DNA from: Wolbachia endosymbiont of Tyrophagus putrescentiae
GTDB taxonomy: Bacteria > Pseudomonadota > Alphaproteobacteria > Rickettsiales > Anaplasmataceae
Assembly: GCA_030441635.1 (NCBI GenBank)
Contig: JAUEMM010000007.1
Location: 1-64,000 of the forward strand
Direction of reading: 5' to 3'
Length of the DNA: 64,000 nucleotides
The notes below the pieces were generated by a model that was given only the letters and a program-made list of their open reading frames with translations, did not search any database and was not told where the DNA came from. Made by a program: the position numbers and the translations under genes. Below, piece by piece: positions 1 to 7,937 of this stretch; positions within the stretch are counted from its first letter, which is position 1; each line of letters opens with the position of its first letter.

Positions 1-174
1 CCTTCACACAAAGATCATCTATAATACTGCTTAAAATTTGATTAAACGGCATTCTGTAGATAACAATATACCCATTATTAAGCTTATTATGCATTGTGAG
101 GAAAAAGAGGAATTAAAAACTCAGCTTCTACTAAAAATCAGGTCTTGTCTTTCTTATCTATTACCAAAAAGTGA

Positions 175-490
175 AAAACCTATCAAGAATTAGATAAGAT
201 CCGGTATTTCTGGAATACTGTTGCTGATGGAAAAAGGTATGACACACTATTTTATAGTTTGGATGCAATAATAGCAATAGGATACCGAGTTAATTCTAAA
301 AAAGCAGCACGGTTTAGAATATGGGCTACAAATGTCTTGAAGGAGTTTATTATAAAGGGATTTGCATTAGAGCGTAGATTTTACCAAAAAATTAAGGACA
401 TTTATGCTGAATGTTCTACGGATTATTATTTCAATTCGGAAGCAACTCCATGCAAAGGTACAAAATAGATTGTATTGGGCAATAAGTTGA
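175..490 (+). pseudogene. Broken RhuM-family gene fragment
   Basis: The open frame from 175 to 468 encodes a segment typical of the virulence RhuM (Fic/DOC-associated) family: a VADGKRYDTLFYSLDAIIAI stretch followed by GYRVNSKKAARFRIWA. The family C-terminus (VQNRLYWAIS) continues in the next frame from about 458 to a stop at 488-490, so there is a frameshift near 456. The N-terminal third and most of the C-terminus of a normal protein of about 330 residues are missing. RhuM genes are common passengers around mobile elements, and their biochemical role is not established. This copy is a relic at the prophage edge. Confidence 0.7.
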
Positions 491-576
491 AGCAGAGATT
501 AGAAAAGAATTTAAAAAATATAGGATTATATAAGATAAATCATATACTTACCATCAACATAACCACCACAGTGAAC

Positions 577-1692
577 TTAACGAACTACTTTTATAACCAC
601 AGTAAAAGGGTTAATACGATAACCATGTGATGACCTAGACCAACCAACTGTTTGAATCACATCATTACGTTCAATGTTTAATCCTAACTTTTTGGCTAGA
701 GCAGTCTTTATTGTTCTTTGAATTGTGTTTAGTGGTTTTCTAATGTGATGTTCTGGGTCTGCTTCTATCTCAAGATTTAAACGCTGTTCCAATTCATGAA
801 TGCTGAGTAAAGTGTATTTTTCAGGCAGTAATTCTTCTCCACAGTCATGTAAAAACTGCTTAAATAATACTCTAAAAACATTAATACATGTACTAGCTTT
901 TTCATCTATAATCTTAATGTTGTTAATATATATTGTACCCTCCACCATCTGTAACGCCAATAATTTTCTCTCCTTAGCCGGTTCAACACGCTTAAGTGGA
1001 ACGTATGCAGTATGTAAGACTTGCATCGAAGTATTTGGTATTAATTCCGGCACTCCTTTTTCTACTGCTTCTTGAAATATTTCAATTAAAGTCTTACGTT
1101 GGCAAAATAGGTCAACCATTTCTACTGTAGGCAAATTAAGAGGTATATCTGGTATGTTTTTTCTCAGTATCACTAATATAGTTGGATTGACTCTGAGCCT
1201 ATCTATAGTCAAAAACGTTTGATCAGTGCAAAAATCAAGAATGATTAAACTTACAAACTTACCTTGTCCACTAATGTAATAAATGCCATTTTCTACTCTT
1301 TGCCAGATGAAATTCGTGTTACGTAGCTGACTTTCAAACCAGCCCATAATCTTTTCCGGATTTAAATACACAGATAAGCGGTAAAATCTTTGCTTCTTAT
1401 AGGTGTTAGGTAAAATATCACGGTTACAATTTTCACAAATTATATTATCGCATGCTTCATCAAAATCTTGATCGATGAGAATCTCGTTGCTACAGTATGG
1501 ATCAACCACGTTTAGCCAATCTAATTTATCTTGTCTATAGGAGCAAATAATGTAGTACGTTTCTCGCATCTTGATTAATTCAAGATCTGATAAATACTTT
1601 GCTGCTTTGATATAATTTTGATTTGGGTTAACCCAATAGCCACCAGAACTAAGAAGGTCAGAGATTTGCTCTTGACAAGATTGTAAGACCAT
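577..1692 (-). CDS. Unknown protein with CxxC pair and possible C-terminal winged helix; second gene of an overlapping pair
   Basis: I do not recognise a family. The protein has 371 residues and starts at an ATG 35 nt inside the 3' end of the upstream gene (1658-2890), so the two are almost certainly translated together. Visible features are a cysteine cluster near residues 81-89 (CDNIICENC) that could bind a metal, a central alternating hydrophobic region, and a charged helical C-terminus (about residues 290-371) that could form a winged-helix DNA-binding domain. There is no signal peptide or membrane segment. It is transcribed away from the phage genes. Defence or regulatory cargo of the prophage is a guess from context only. 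Confidence 0.55.
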   Translation of the reverse strand: MVLQSCQEQISDLLSSGGYWVNPNQNYIKAAKYLSDLELIKMRETYYIICSYRQDKLDWLNVVDPYCSNEILIDQDFDEACDNIICENCNRDILPNTYKKQRFYRLSVYLNPEKIMGWFESQLRNTNFIWQRVENGIYYISGQGKFVSLIILDFCTDQTFLTIDRLRVNPTILVILRKNIPDIPLNLPTVEMVDLFCQRKTLIEIFQEAVEKGVPELIPNTSMQVLHTAYVPLKRVEPAKERKLLALQMVEGTIYINNIKIIDEKASTCINVFRVLFKQFLHDCGEELLPEKYTLLSIHELEQRLNLEIEADPEHHIRKPLNTIQRTIKTALAKKLGLNIERNDVIQTVGWSRSSHGYRINPFTVVIKVVR

Positions 1693-2890
1693 AAGACTGT
1701 TTCATATAAACTTTAAAATCTTCCCTTTCCTTTTTATTCAAGGGATGTTCGGAATAATAAATTGCTATGTATTCACCACTTGTCTTAAAAAATAATCCTA
1801 TCTTTTTGCCTCGAAATATTATTTTTACAGATTCAGTGGATTTTAGTATATTGCCAACAGAAGGATGTAAAATATAGAGCTCAGATGTAATTGAATCATG
1901 CAGTGCAACGGTTAAAGTAATGTGAGTGTTACTATGCTTGAAACGGTCTGACTGAAACCTTAACTCAAACGTGAATATATTAGGATCAGAGCCATCAATG
2001 CAAACTTTAATAAACTTATATACTTGTTCTGCAAAGTTTTTATCCTGTATATTTACAAAGGTGCATTCACAGCTAAAGTAACGACTTGCAATGCTATTCG
2101 CTATTTCTGTAGCTTGATCAATATTTTTAGCACCAAGATCTACTTGAGAGCCACTGACTAGAAAATCCAAAATCATCCAATCTGGCTTATAGCCATGAAT
2201 AACTTTGTTTGAGTTTAGAAGTAAATCTATATCACTAGCTCTACGTATTAACACATATAAACGGTTTTGATGGTAAAATAAACCTTGTAATTGATTTTCA
2301 AAACCATCATTTCGTTTAATGTCATCTTCTTTCAGAATCTGCTCTATAACTTCCTGTGATATGAAGTCTTTAAAAGGAATATTTGGTTGTCGCGGTGTTT
2401 TTTGTAGGGCAAATGATACAGAACCTTTTCTTTGTATTTTTTCAAAGTGATAGACAGACTTTAAAAGATTATGATCTACATGAAACAGTAGAAACAACAA
2501 AGACTTTTTATCATGTTTATTGTTATTTTTTATAAGATAAGATTTCATCAGTTCTTTAGTCAATGCAGATCTTGCAATTTCACTGACAGTAACTTCTAGC
2601 TTAGCACGGTCAAAACAGGTAATTAAGTAGTAAGTCACTAGGGAATCGGAATGGTTAGCAATCACTTTACGCTTATATTGCACAGATGTGTTATCGTAGT
2701 TTTCATCATCAAAAAGTTGACCATTTAGTTTACCTTTGAAGAAATTTTGAAAAATAATATTTAATTGCCTACCAGAAAGTGAATCTATCCAAGATTGACG
2801 TATTTCTGCATTATAAAAACGCTCAAGTAAAAGGTTAACGGGCATTTCTAAATCATCTTCCCAGAATTTACAGCTTGGATAAATTTCCAT
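1658..2890 (-). CDS. Unknown protein, first gene of an overlapping two-gene cassette
   Basis: The protein has 410 residues and I do not recognise a family. It looks soluble, mixed alpha/beta, with no signal peptide or membrane helix. The start is an ATG at 2890, and its 3' end overlaps the next minus-strand gene by 35 nt. The 207-bp region 2891-3097 separates it from the divergent RuvC-like gene and must hold promoters for both directions. The strict pairing of two large unknown genes at the prophage margin resembles phage-borne defence or regulatory cargo, but no catalytic motif I can name is present. Base composition matches the surroundings. Confidence 0.55.
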   Translation of the reverse strand: MEIYPSCKFWEDDLEMPVNLLLERFYNAEIRQSWIDSLSGRQLNIIFQNFFKGKLNGQLFDDENYDNTSVQYKRKVIANHSDSLVTYYLITCFDRAKLEVTVSEIARSALTKELMKSYLIKNNNKHDKKSLLFLLFHVDHNLLKSVYHFEKIQRKGSVSFALQKTPRQPNIPFKDFISQEVIEQILKEDDIKRNDGFENQLQGLFYHQNRLYVLIRRASDIDLLLNSNKVIHGYKPDWMILDFLVSGSQVDLGAKNIDQATEIANSIASRYFSCECTFVNIQDKNFAEQVYKFIKVCIDGSDPNIFTFELRFQSDRFKHSNTHITLTVALHDSITSELYILHPSVGNILKSTESVKIIFRGKKIGLFFKTSGEYIAIYYSEHPLNKKEREDFKVYMKQSYGLTILSRANL

Positions 2891-3097
2891 AAGAAATTAA
2901 GTTGAATCGTATTGCATAATAGGATACCTATATTGTCAGGCAAGAAATTCAAATATTTCCAAGTATAATTCATGTTATGCAATAGTTGTTTACTAATTTT
3001 TAACCTATATAAAAGTTTGTGTAAGTAGAAGATTTTTTGGACAAAAATTTTTCGAATCCTGAATATATATTGTATAAGCTCAAAACTTTAACAGCAG

Positions 3098-3598
3098 ATG
3101 TCAATTTTAACACTTGATCTCGGGCAACAAACCGGCTGGACAATTTTAAAGAATGGAGTAATTGAAAGTGGAAGTGAGAGTTTTCATTCTGGAGGACTCA
3201 ACGGTAAGCTCTATTCAAAGTTTCGTAGATGGCTCGAGAACAAACTCCAAGGCATATCAGAGGTATACTTTGAAAAAGTAGTAAGGCATTTAGGAACCTA
3301 TGCAGCACATCACTATGGAGGGTTTCTGGCTCACTTAGCTGCTTGCTGTGAAGAGAGTAATATTCCTTTTCAAGGTGTACCTATTAAAACCATTAAACGT
3401 TTCATAGCAGGAAATGGTAATGCAACTAAAGACCAAGTTATTGAAGCTGTGAGAAAGAAAGGCTTTTTCCCTTGTGACGATAATGAAGCTGATGCACTGG
3501 CTCTGATGTTTTATGTGCAAAGTAATTATTTAAATATCAATAAAGATATTAACGCAATACACCTTTCAGGAGAACAGAAAAAATTTACAAAGGATTAA
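3098..3598 (+). CDS. RuvC-like Holliday junction resolvase/nuclease of phage type
   Basis: The protein of 166 residues has an RNase H/RuvC-like fold signature. The N-terminal strand TLDLGQQTGW carries the first acidic residue (D7), an inner glutamate lies in VYFEKV, and the C-terminal helix reads DDNEADALAL with the last acidic residues. Conserved basic and glycine residues (KTIKRFIAGNGNATK) precede it. Phage proteins of this group resolve branched DNA before packaging, and the position just upstream of the methylase and terminase genes agrees with that. It starts at an ATG at 3098, divergently from the unknown pair at 577-2890. Activity is inferred from motifs only. Confidence 0.75.
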   Translation: MSILTLDLGQQTGWTILKNGVIESGSESFHSGGLNGKLYSKFRRWLENKLQGISEVYFEKVVRHLGTYAAHHYGGFLAHLAACCEESNIPFQGVPIKTIKRFIAGNGNATKDQVIEAVRKKGFFPCDDNEADALALMFYVQSNYLNINKDINAIHLSGEQKKFTKD

Positions 3599-3667
3599 TA
3601 ATCGATGAAAATGTTTAATATATTAAGTATTGATATTAGCTATAGTATTGATATAGTGGTATTATTT

Positions 3668-3735
3668 GTGGGTCCTTTCCATAACGAAACTCACGTGGTT
3701 GGCGAAGGGCTCGGGTGTTTTCTAGCGTTAGAATG
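3668..3735. other. GC-richer non-coding block upstream of the packaging genes
   Basis: The gap 3599-3780 between the resolvase and the ParB-methylase has no ORF. Its middle part is clearly richer in G and C than the flanks and contains repeated GGG-type runs (for example GGGTCC and GGGCTCGGG). In lambda-like phages the cos packaging site lies just before the small terminase gene, so this block is a candidate packaging or end site. A decayed coding fragment is equally possible. Confidence 0.2.
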
Positions 3736-3780
3736 ATTTTGAATATTGACTATTTTATCAGTCTATTAATTTCTTAAACT

Positions 3781-5019
3781 ATGAATTTGGAACTTCAATA
3801 TTACCCTGTCGAAAATCTCATCGAATACGACCGCAATCCCCGTAAAAACGACGTTGTGGTGAACAGAATGTGTGCCTCTATTCGAGAGTTTGGCTTTCGT
3901 ATTCCCATAGTTGCCAAAAGCGATGGTACGGTGGTTGATGGTCATTTAAGACTAAAAGCAGCAAGAAAACTTGGCATGGAGAATGTTCCTGTGGTTCTAA
4001 GTGATAATTTAAGCGAAGCACAGACTAAAGCATTTCGTATTTTGGCCAATCAATCAGCTAATTGGGCAGCTTGGGACGATGATCTCTTAAAACTAGAACT
4101 TCAGGATCTTGAAGATTTAAATTTTGATCTCAAGTTAACTGGGTTTGAACTAGAAAAAATCCAACGCTTTCTTGATGATGAAGATAAAGAGGAGGAAAAA
4201 GATCTTGCTGATTTTAATGAACACAGTTGTAAAAGCAAGCCAGTAGTCACAAAACCAGGAGATTTATGGATTCTAGGTGATCATAAAATTTACTGTGGTG
4301 ATAGTCAAGTAATTGATTCATTTAAAGTGGTCTTGGGTGATAAAATGGCTGACATTACCGTTTGTGACCCACCTTATAACGTTGATTACGGTGCTAGCCA
4401 GGAAAGAGATGATCGAAAAATACTTAATGATGATCAAGGAGAAAAGTACGAATTGTTCCTCTATGATGTTTGTGCTAATATTTTAGCATATACCAAAGGG
4501 GCAATTTACATTTGTTCGTCATCATCTGAACTTGCTACGCTGCAAAAGGTATTTGAAGAAGCAGGAGGACGTTGGTCAACATTTATCATCTGGGCAAAGA
4601 ATCATTTTACGATAGGAAGAGCTGATTACCAAAGGCAGTATGAAGCAATACTCTATGGCTGGAAGAATGGAAGTAAACGTCAGTGGTATGGGGGTAGGAG
4701 CCAAAGTGACTTGTGGTCTTATGATAAACCTGCTTACAACTCACTACACCCAACAATGAAGCCTGTAGAGCTAATGGAGCGAGCAATAATAAATAGCAGT
4801 AGACCAGGTGATATAGTACTTGATCCATTTAGTGGCTCAGGAAGTACATTGATTGCATGTGAGAGAACAGGAAGAATCTGTAGAGCAATAGAGCTTGATC
4901 CTAAATTTGTAGATGTAACCATAAAGCGTTGGCAAGTATATACAGGAAAAGAAGCAATACTCTCTGGTACTGACAAGACTTTTCTTCAAATTCAAAAACA
5001 ACTTCAAGCAGCAGAATAG
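3781..5019 (+). CDS. ParB-like domain fused to beta-class DNA (N4/N6) methyltransferase
   Basis: The protein has 412 residues. Residues 1 to about 95 form a ParB/sulfiredoxin-type domain with the VVDGHLRLKAARKLG signature. Residues from about 155 form an amino-methyltransferase with catalytic DPPY at 196-199 and the SAM-binding segment DPFSGSGSTL near the C-terminus. That DPPY-before-FxGxG order defines the beta class, which methylates adenine N6 or cytosine N4. Such fusions are common in WO and related prophages and may protect phage DNA or mark packaging sites. The gene ends 12 nt before the terminase small-subunit gene, so it belongs to the same transcript. Confidence 0.85.
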   Translation: MNLELQYYPVENLIEYDRNPRKNDVVVNRMCASIREFGFRIPIVAKSDGTVVDGHLRLKAARKLGMENVPVVLSDNLSEAQTKAFRILANQSANWAAWDDDLLKLELQDLEDLNFDLKLTGFELEKIQRFLDDEDKEEEKDLADFNEHSCKSKPVVTKPGDLWILGDHKIYCGDSQVIDSFKVVLGDKMADITVCDPPYNVDYGASQERDDRKILNDDQGEKYELFLYDVCANILAYTKGAIYICSSSSELATLQKVFEEAGGRWSTFIIWAKNHFTIGRADYQRQYEAILYGWKNGSKRQWYGGRSQSDLWSYDKPAYNSLHPTMKPVELMERAIINSSRPGDIVLDPFSGSGSTLIACERTGRICRAIELDPKFVDVTIKRWQVYTGKEAILSGTDKTFLQIQKQLQAAE

Positions 5020-5031
5020 GAGAAAGAGGTT

Positions 5032-5535
5032 ATGAGATTGATTACACAAACAGAGTTTGCAAAAGAAATAGGAGTTTCCAAACAATATGTCTGTTATTTA
5101 GTAAAACAAGGGATTGTAGAGCTGAAAAATGGTCTAGTGGATTCAGAACAAGCAAATGAAGCACTTGCAATGACTCGTGATCCAAGTCAACCACTGAGGA
5201 GAAAGGGTGGTGAAAACTATGGAAACGGTAAAAGTAGAAAAAGTACAAATGAGCTTGCGACCATGCTCCTTAAAACTCGAATTAAGAACGAAGTAGAACG
5301 AGGTAAGTTACTTGAAGCAAAGGCAAAAGCTGAAATTGGTGAACTTGTTTCAATAGAAGAAGTAAAGAGTGAAGCCTTTAATACTGCAAGAGTGGTAAGA
5401 AATAACCTTCTAAATATTCCAGATAGAGTTTCAGCACTTCTTGCATCGATGGATAAGGCGGAAAAGATTCATGAGAAGCTAGCAGAGGAAATCTCCAATG
5501 CGTTAGAAGAACTATCTAAACAACACTCTGCATGA
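5032..5535 (+). CDS. Terminase small subunit, Nu1-like
   Basis: The protein of 167 residues begins with a helix-turn-helix segment (TQTEFAKEIGVSKQYVCYLV, residues 4-23) like the DNA-recognition domain of lambda gpNu1. It continues as a charged, largely helical region suited to oligomer formation. It lies immediately upstream of the large terminase, as in lambda. The presumed role is to bind the packaging site and load the large subunit. The start ATG at 5032 has an AGGAGAAAG ribosome site. Overall similarity to named families is modest, so the assignment rests on the HTH and on gene order. Confidence 0.65.
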   Translation: MRLITQTEFAKEIGVSKQYVCYLVKQGIVELKNGLVDSEQANEALAMTRDPSQPLRRKGGENYGNGKSRKSTNELATMLLKTRIKNEVERGKLLEAKAKAEIGELVSIEEVKSEAFNTARVVRNNLLNIPDRVSALLASMDKAEKIHEKLAEEISNALEELSKQHSA

Positions 5536-5578
5536 AAATCAAAAGTTAATAGAGCTATTACTCAAGGAAAAAAGTATA

Positions 5579-5803
5579 GTGTTATTTGCGAGAGACAAGA
5601 ACGTTCCTACATTCCATGTTTTAAATAAAAAATACTTGAAAGAGAGAAAAATAGCCGACAGAAGGGTAAAAAGATACAACAATGTTATTTACATTAGCGT
5701 TGCAACATGTGCAATAGGATTAGTAGCAGTCTATCCTCACATTGGAATTACAATGATTATAGGAGTACTTAAACTGATAATAGCAATAGAAAAGATCAAA
5801 TGA
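5579..5803 (+). CDS. Small membrane protein of unknown function (holin candidate)
   Basis: The protein of 74 residues starts at GTG 5579. A basic N-terminal half of about 33 residues is followed by two hydrophobic stretches (about residues 34-53 and 55-70) that could form a membrane hairpin, ending in the charged tail AIEKIK. It sits between the small and large terminase genes on the same strand. Small two-helix membrane proteins in phage operons are often holins, and a lysozyme-domain gene lies 2 kb downstream, but no family match is visible. No strong ribosome site is seen, so expression is uncertain. Confidence 0.4.
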   Translation: MLFARDKNVPTFHVLNKKYLKERKIADRRVKRYNNVIYISVATCAIGLVAVYPHIGITMIIGVLKLIIAIEKIK

Positions 5804-5849
5804 ACTAGAAGCAAATGAAGCACTCAATGACGTTGAAATAAAAACACCT

Positions 5850-7685
5850 ATGGATAGATATGTAGCAGCTTTTTATGCAGGATTAAAGCCAGATTCGCCG
5901 CTTAAAGTATCAGAATGGGCAAATGAATATCGAGTTCTCTCACCTACTGCAGCATCTGAACCAGGAAAATGGAGAACAGAGAGAACACCATACCTAAAAG
6001 AAATAATGGATGCACTTTCACCATCTTCACCAGTTGAAAGAGTGATATTGATGAAAGGAGCACAGATTGGAGGAACAGAAGCTGGAAACAACTGGATTGG
6101 CTATATTATCGATCAAACACCAGGACCAATGCTAGTAGTGCAACCAACAGTTGAGATGGGAAAACGTTGGTCTAAAGGAAGATTTGCACCACTGATAGAA
6201 AGCACACCTTGTTTAAAAAGTAAAGTAAAAGACCCAAGATCAAGAGATTCAGGTAATACTGTGCAAAGTAAAGAATTTCCAGGTGGAATAGTAGTAATAA
6301 CTGGAGCAAATAGTAGTGTAGGTCTGAGATCTATGCCAGTGAAATATCTCTTTCTTGATGAAATTGATGCATATCCAGGGGATTCAAGTGGTGAGGGAGA
6401 TCCTGTTTTGCTTGCAATTGCCAGAACTAACACTTTTACTCGGCGAAAGATTTTTCTTGTATCAACGCCAACAGTGCATGGAATGAGTAGAATAGAAAAA
6501 GAATTTGGAGAGTCAGATAAACGTTATTTCTTTGTGCCATGTCCACATTGTAATCACTATCAAGTATTAAAATGGTCACAAATTAAGTGGGAAAACAATG
6601 ATGCAAAAACAGCACATTATGTGTGTATTGAATGTAGCGGTAAAATAGAAAATCATCAAAAGATAGAAATGCTTTCAAAAGGTGAATGGAGAGCTACTAA
6701 TCCAATAGATAATAACAAAGTGATGGGGTTTCATTTATCGAGCTTATACAGTCCAGTAGGTTGGTACAATTGGGATCAAGCAGTAGAAGGTTTTTTGCAT
6801 AGCAAAGATAATGAACAACTACTGAAAGTCTGGATAAATACCACACTTGGAGAAACCTGGGTTGATAGAGGAGAAGTACCAGACTGGAAACATCTTTTTG
6901 AGCGCAGAGAAACTTACCCAATTGGCACGATACCAAAGAGCGAAGTAATCTTGACTGCTGGAGTTGACGTACAAAAAGACAGAATTGAAGTAGAGGTTGT
7001 AGCATGGGGAAAAGGACGAGAAAGCTGGTCAATAGATTATCAAGTATTTGAAGGAGATCCAGGAACTGATGTTGTGTGGAATAAATTATCAGAGTTATTG
7101 AATCATCATTTTATAGGAGCAAATGGACTGGAATACAAAATGAGCATGATGGCAGTAGATGCAGGATATGCAACACAAGAAGTATATAATTGGGTGAGAA
7201 GTCATCAAGGGTCTGGCAGAGTAATGGCAGTGAAGGGAGTAAATAAAGCCTTAGTACCGCTAAGTAGCCCAAGTAGAGTAGATATAACGGTTAGCGGGAA
7301 AAAACTACGCAGAGGAATGAAACTCTGGCCAGTAGGAGTATCAATATTAAAGTCAGAGTTGTTTCAATTACTCAATATTTTACAAAATGAGGAAGGATGC
7401 CCACCTGGATATTGTCATTTTCCGCAATACTCGCCTGAATATTTTAAACAGCTAACAGCCGAACAATTAATTACCAAAGTGGTAAAAGGATATACCAAAC
7501 AAGAGTGGCAAAAAATAAGAGAACGCAATGAAGCACTAGATTGTCGAATATATGCAAGAGCAGCATCTATTGCCCTTGGAATTGATCGTTGGCAAGAGTC
7601 TAAATGGAGCAGTTTGAGTGAGAAGAATGAAGGAAAAAAGAAATCATCAAAGGTAAGAAAAAGTCAGTGGTTATCTGAGAAATAA
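5850..7685 (+). CDS. Phage terminase large subunit, GpA family
   Basis: The protein of 611 residues is the DNA-packaging motor and nuclease of the prophage. The ATPase part has a Walker-A-like loop at residues 69-79 (KGAQIGGTEAG) and Walker B at 166-173 (YLFLDEID). A zinc finger follows with cysteines at 231, 234, 259 and 262. The C-terminal RNase H-like nuclease begins at GVDVQ (D373 is a likely metal ligand). Length and domain order match lambda gpA-type terminases. It appears intact. Its neighbours are the Nu1-like subunit upstream and a gpW-like joiner 2 nt downstream, the standard lambda order. Confidence 0.93.
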   Translation: MDRYVAAFYAGLKPDSPLKVSEWANEYRVLSPTAASEPGKWRTERTPYLKEIMDALSPSSPVERVILMKGAQIGGTEAGNNWIGYIIDQTPGPMLVVQPTVEMGKRWSKGRFAPLIESTPCLKSKVKDPRSRDSGNTVQSKEFPGGIVVITGANSSVGLRSMPVKYLFLDEIDAYPGDSSGEGDPVLLAIARTNTFTRRKIFLVSTPTVHGMSRIEKEFGESDKRYFFVPCPHCNHYQVLKWSQIKWENNDAKTAHYVCIECSGKIENHQKIEMLSKGEWRATNPIDNNKVMGFHLSSLYSPVGWYNWDQAVEGFLHSKDNEQLLKVWINTTLGETWVDRGEVPDWKHLFERRETYPIGTIPKSEVILTAGVDVQKDRIEVEVVAWGKGRESWSIDYQVFEGDPGTDVVWNKLSELLNHHFIGANGLEYKMSMMAVDAGYATQEVYNWVRSHQGSGRVMAVKGVNKALVPLSSPSRVDITVSGKKLRRGMKLWPVGVSILKSELFQLLNILQNEEGCPPGYCHFPQYSPEYFKQLTAEQLITKVVKGYTKQEWQKIRERNEALDCRIYARAASIALGIDRWQESKWSSLSEKNEGKKKSSKVRKSQWLSEK

Positions 7686-7687
7686 AG

Positions 7688-7912
7688 ATGTACACACAAG
7701 AATATCTAACTCAAGTTGAAGAAGCAATAGAGAAATTACAAAGCGGTGAACGAGTGGTTTCAATTGCGTATGGTGACCATGTGGTGAGATATGCAGAAGT
7801 ACAGATAAATGATCTTTTAAATTTGAGGCAGAGAATAAAAGCTGAGTTGAAAATAGCAGGTATGAAGCCAAAGAGGAGAATTGTTTTTTCAACGAGTAAA
7901 GGAATCATATAA
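7688..7912 (+). CDS. Head-tail joining protein, gpW-like
   Basis: The protein of 74 residues resembles lambda gpW in size, helical content and position between terminase and portal. A helical N-terminus (EYLTQVEEAIEKLQSGE) precedes a short strand segment (VVSIAYGDHVVRYAE) and a second helix. gpW closes the portal channel after packaging and gives the tail a docking surface. The gene begins 2 nt after the terminase stop and so is probably coupled to it. The short length limits confidence, but synteny is strong. Confidence 0.75.
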   Translation: MYTQEYLTQVEEAIEKLQSGERVVSIAYGDHVVRYAEVQINDLLNLRQRIKAELKIAGMKPKRRIVFSTSKGII

Positions 7913-7937
7913 TGGTAGAAATCGTTAAAAGAAACAC

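Noticed and set aside
800..1075. Plus-strand frame of 91 codons inside the minus-strand unknown gene
   Set aside because: It is antisense to a longer frame with ordinary codon use, has no ribosome site and no family signature.
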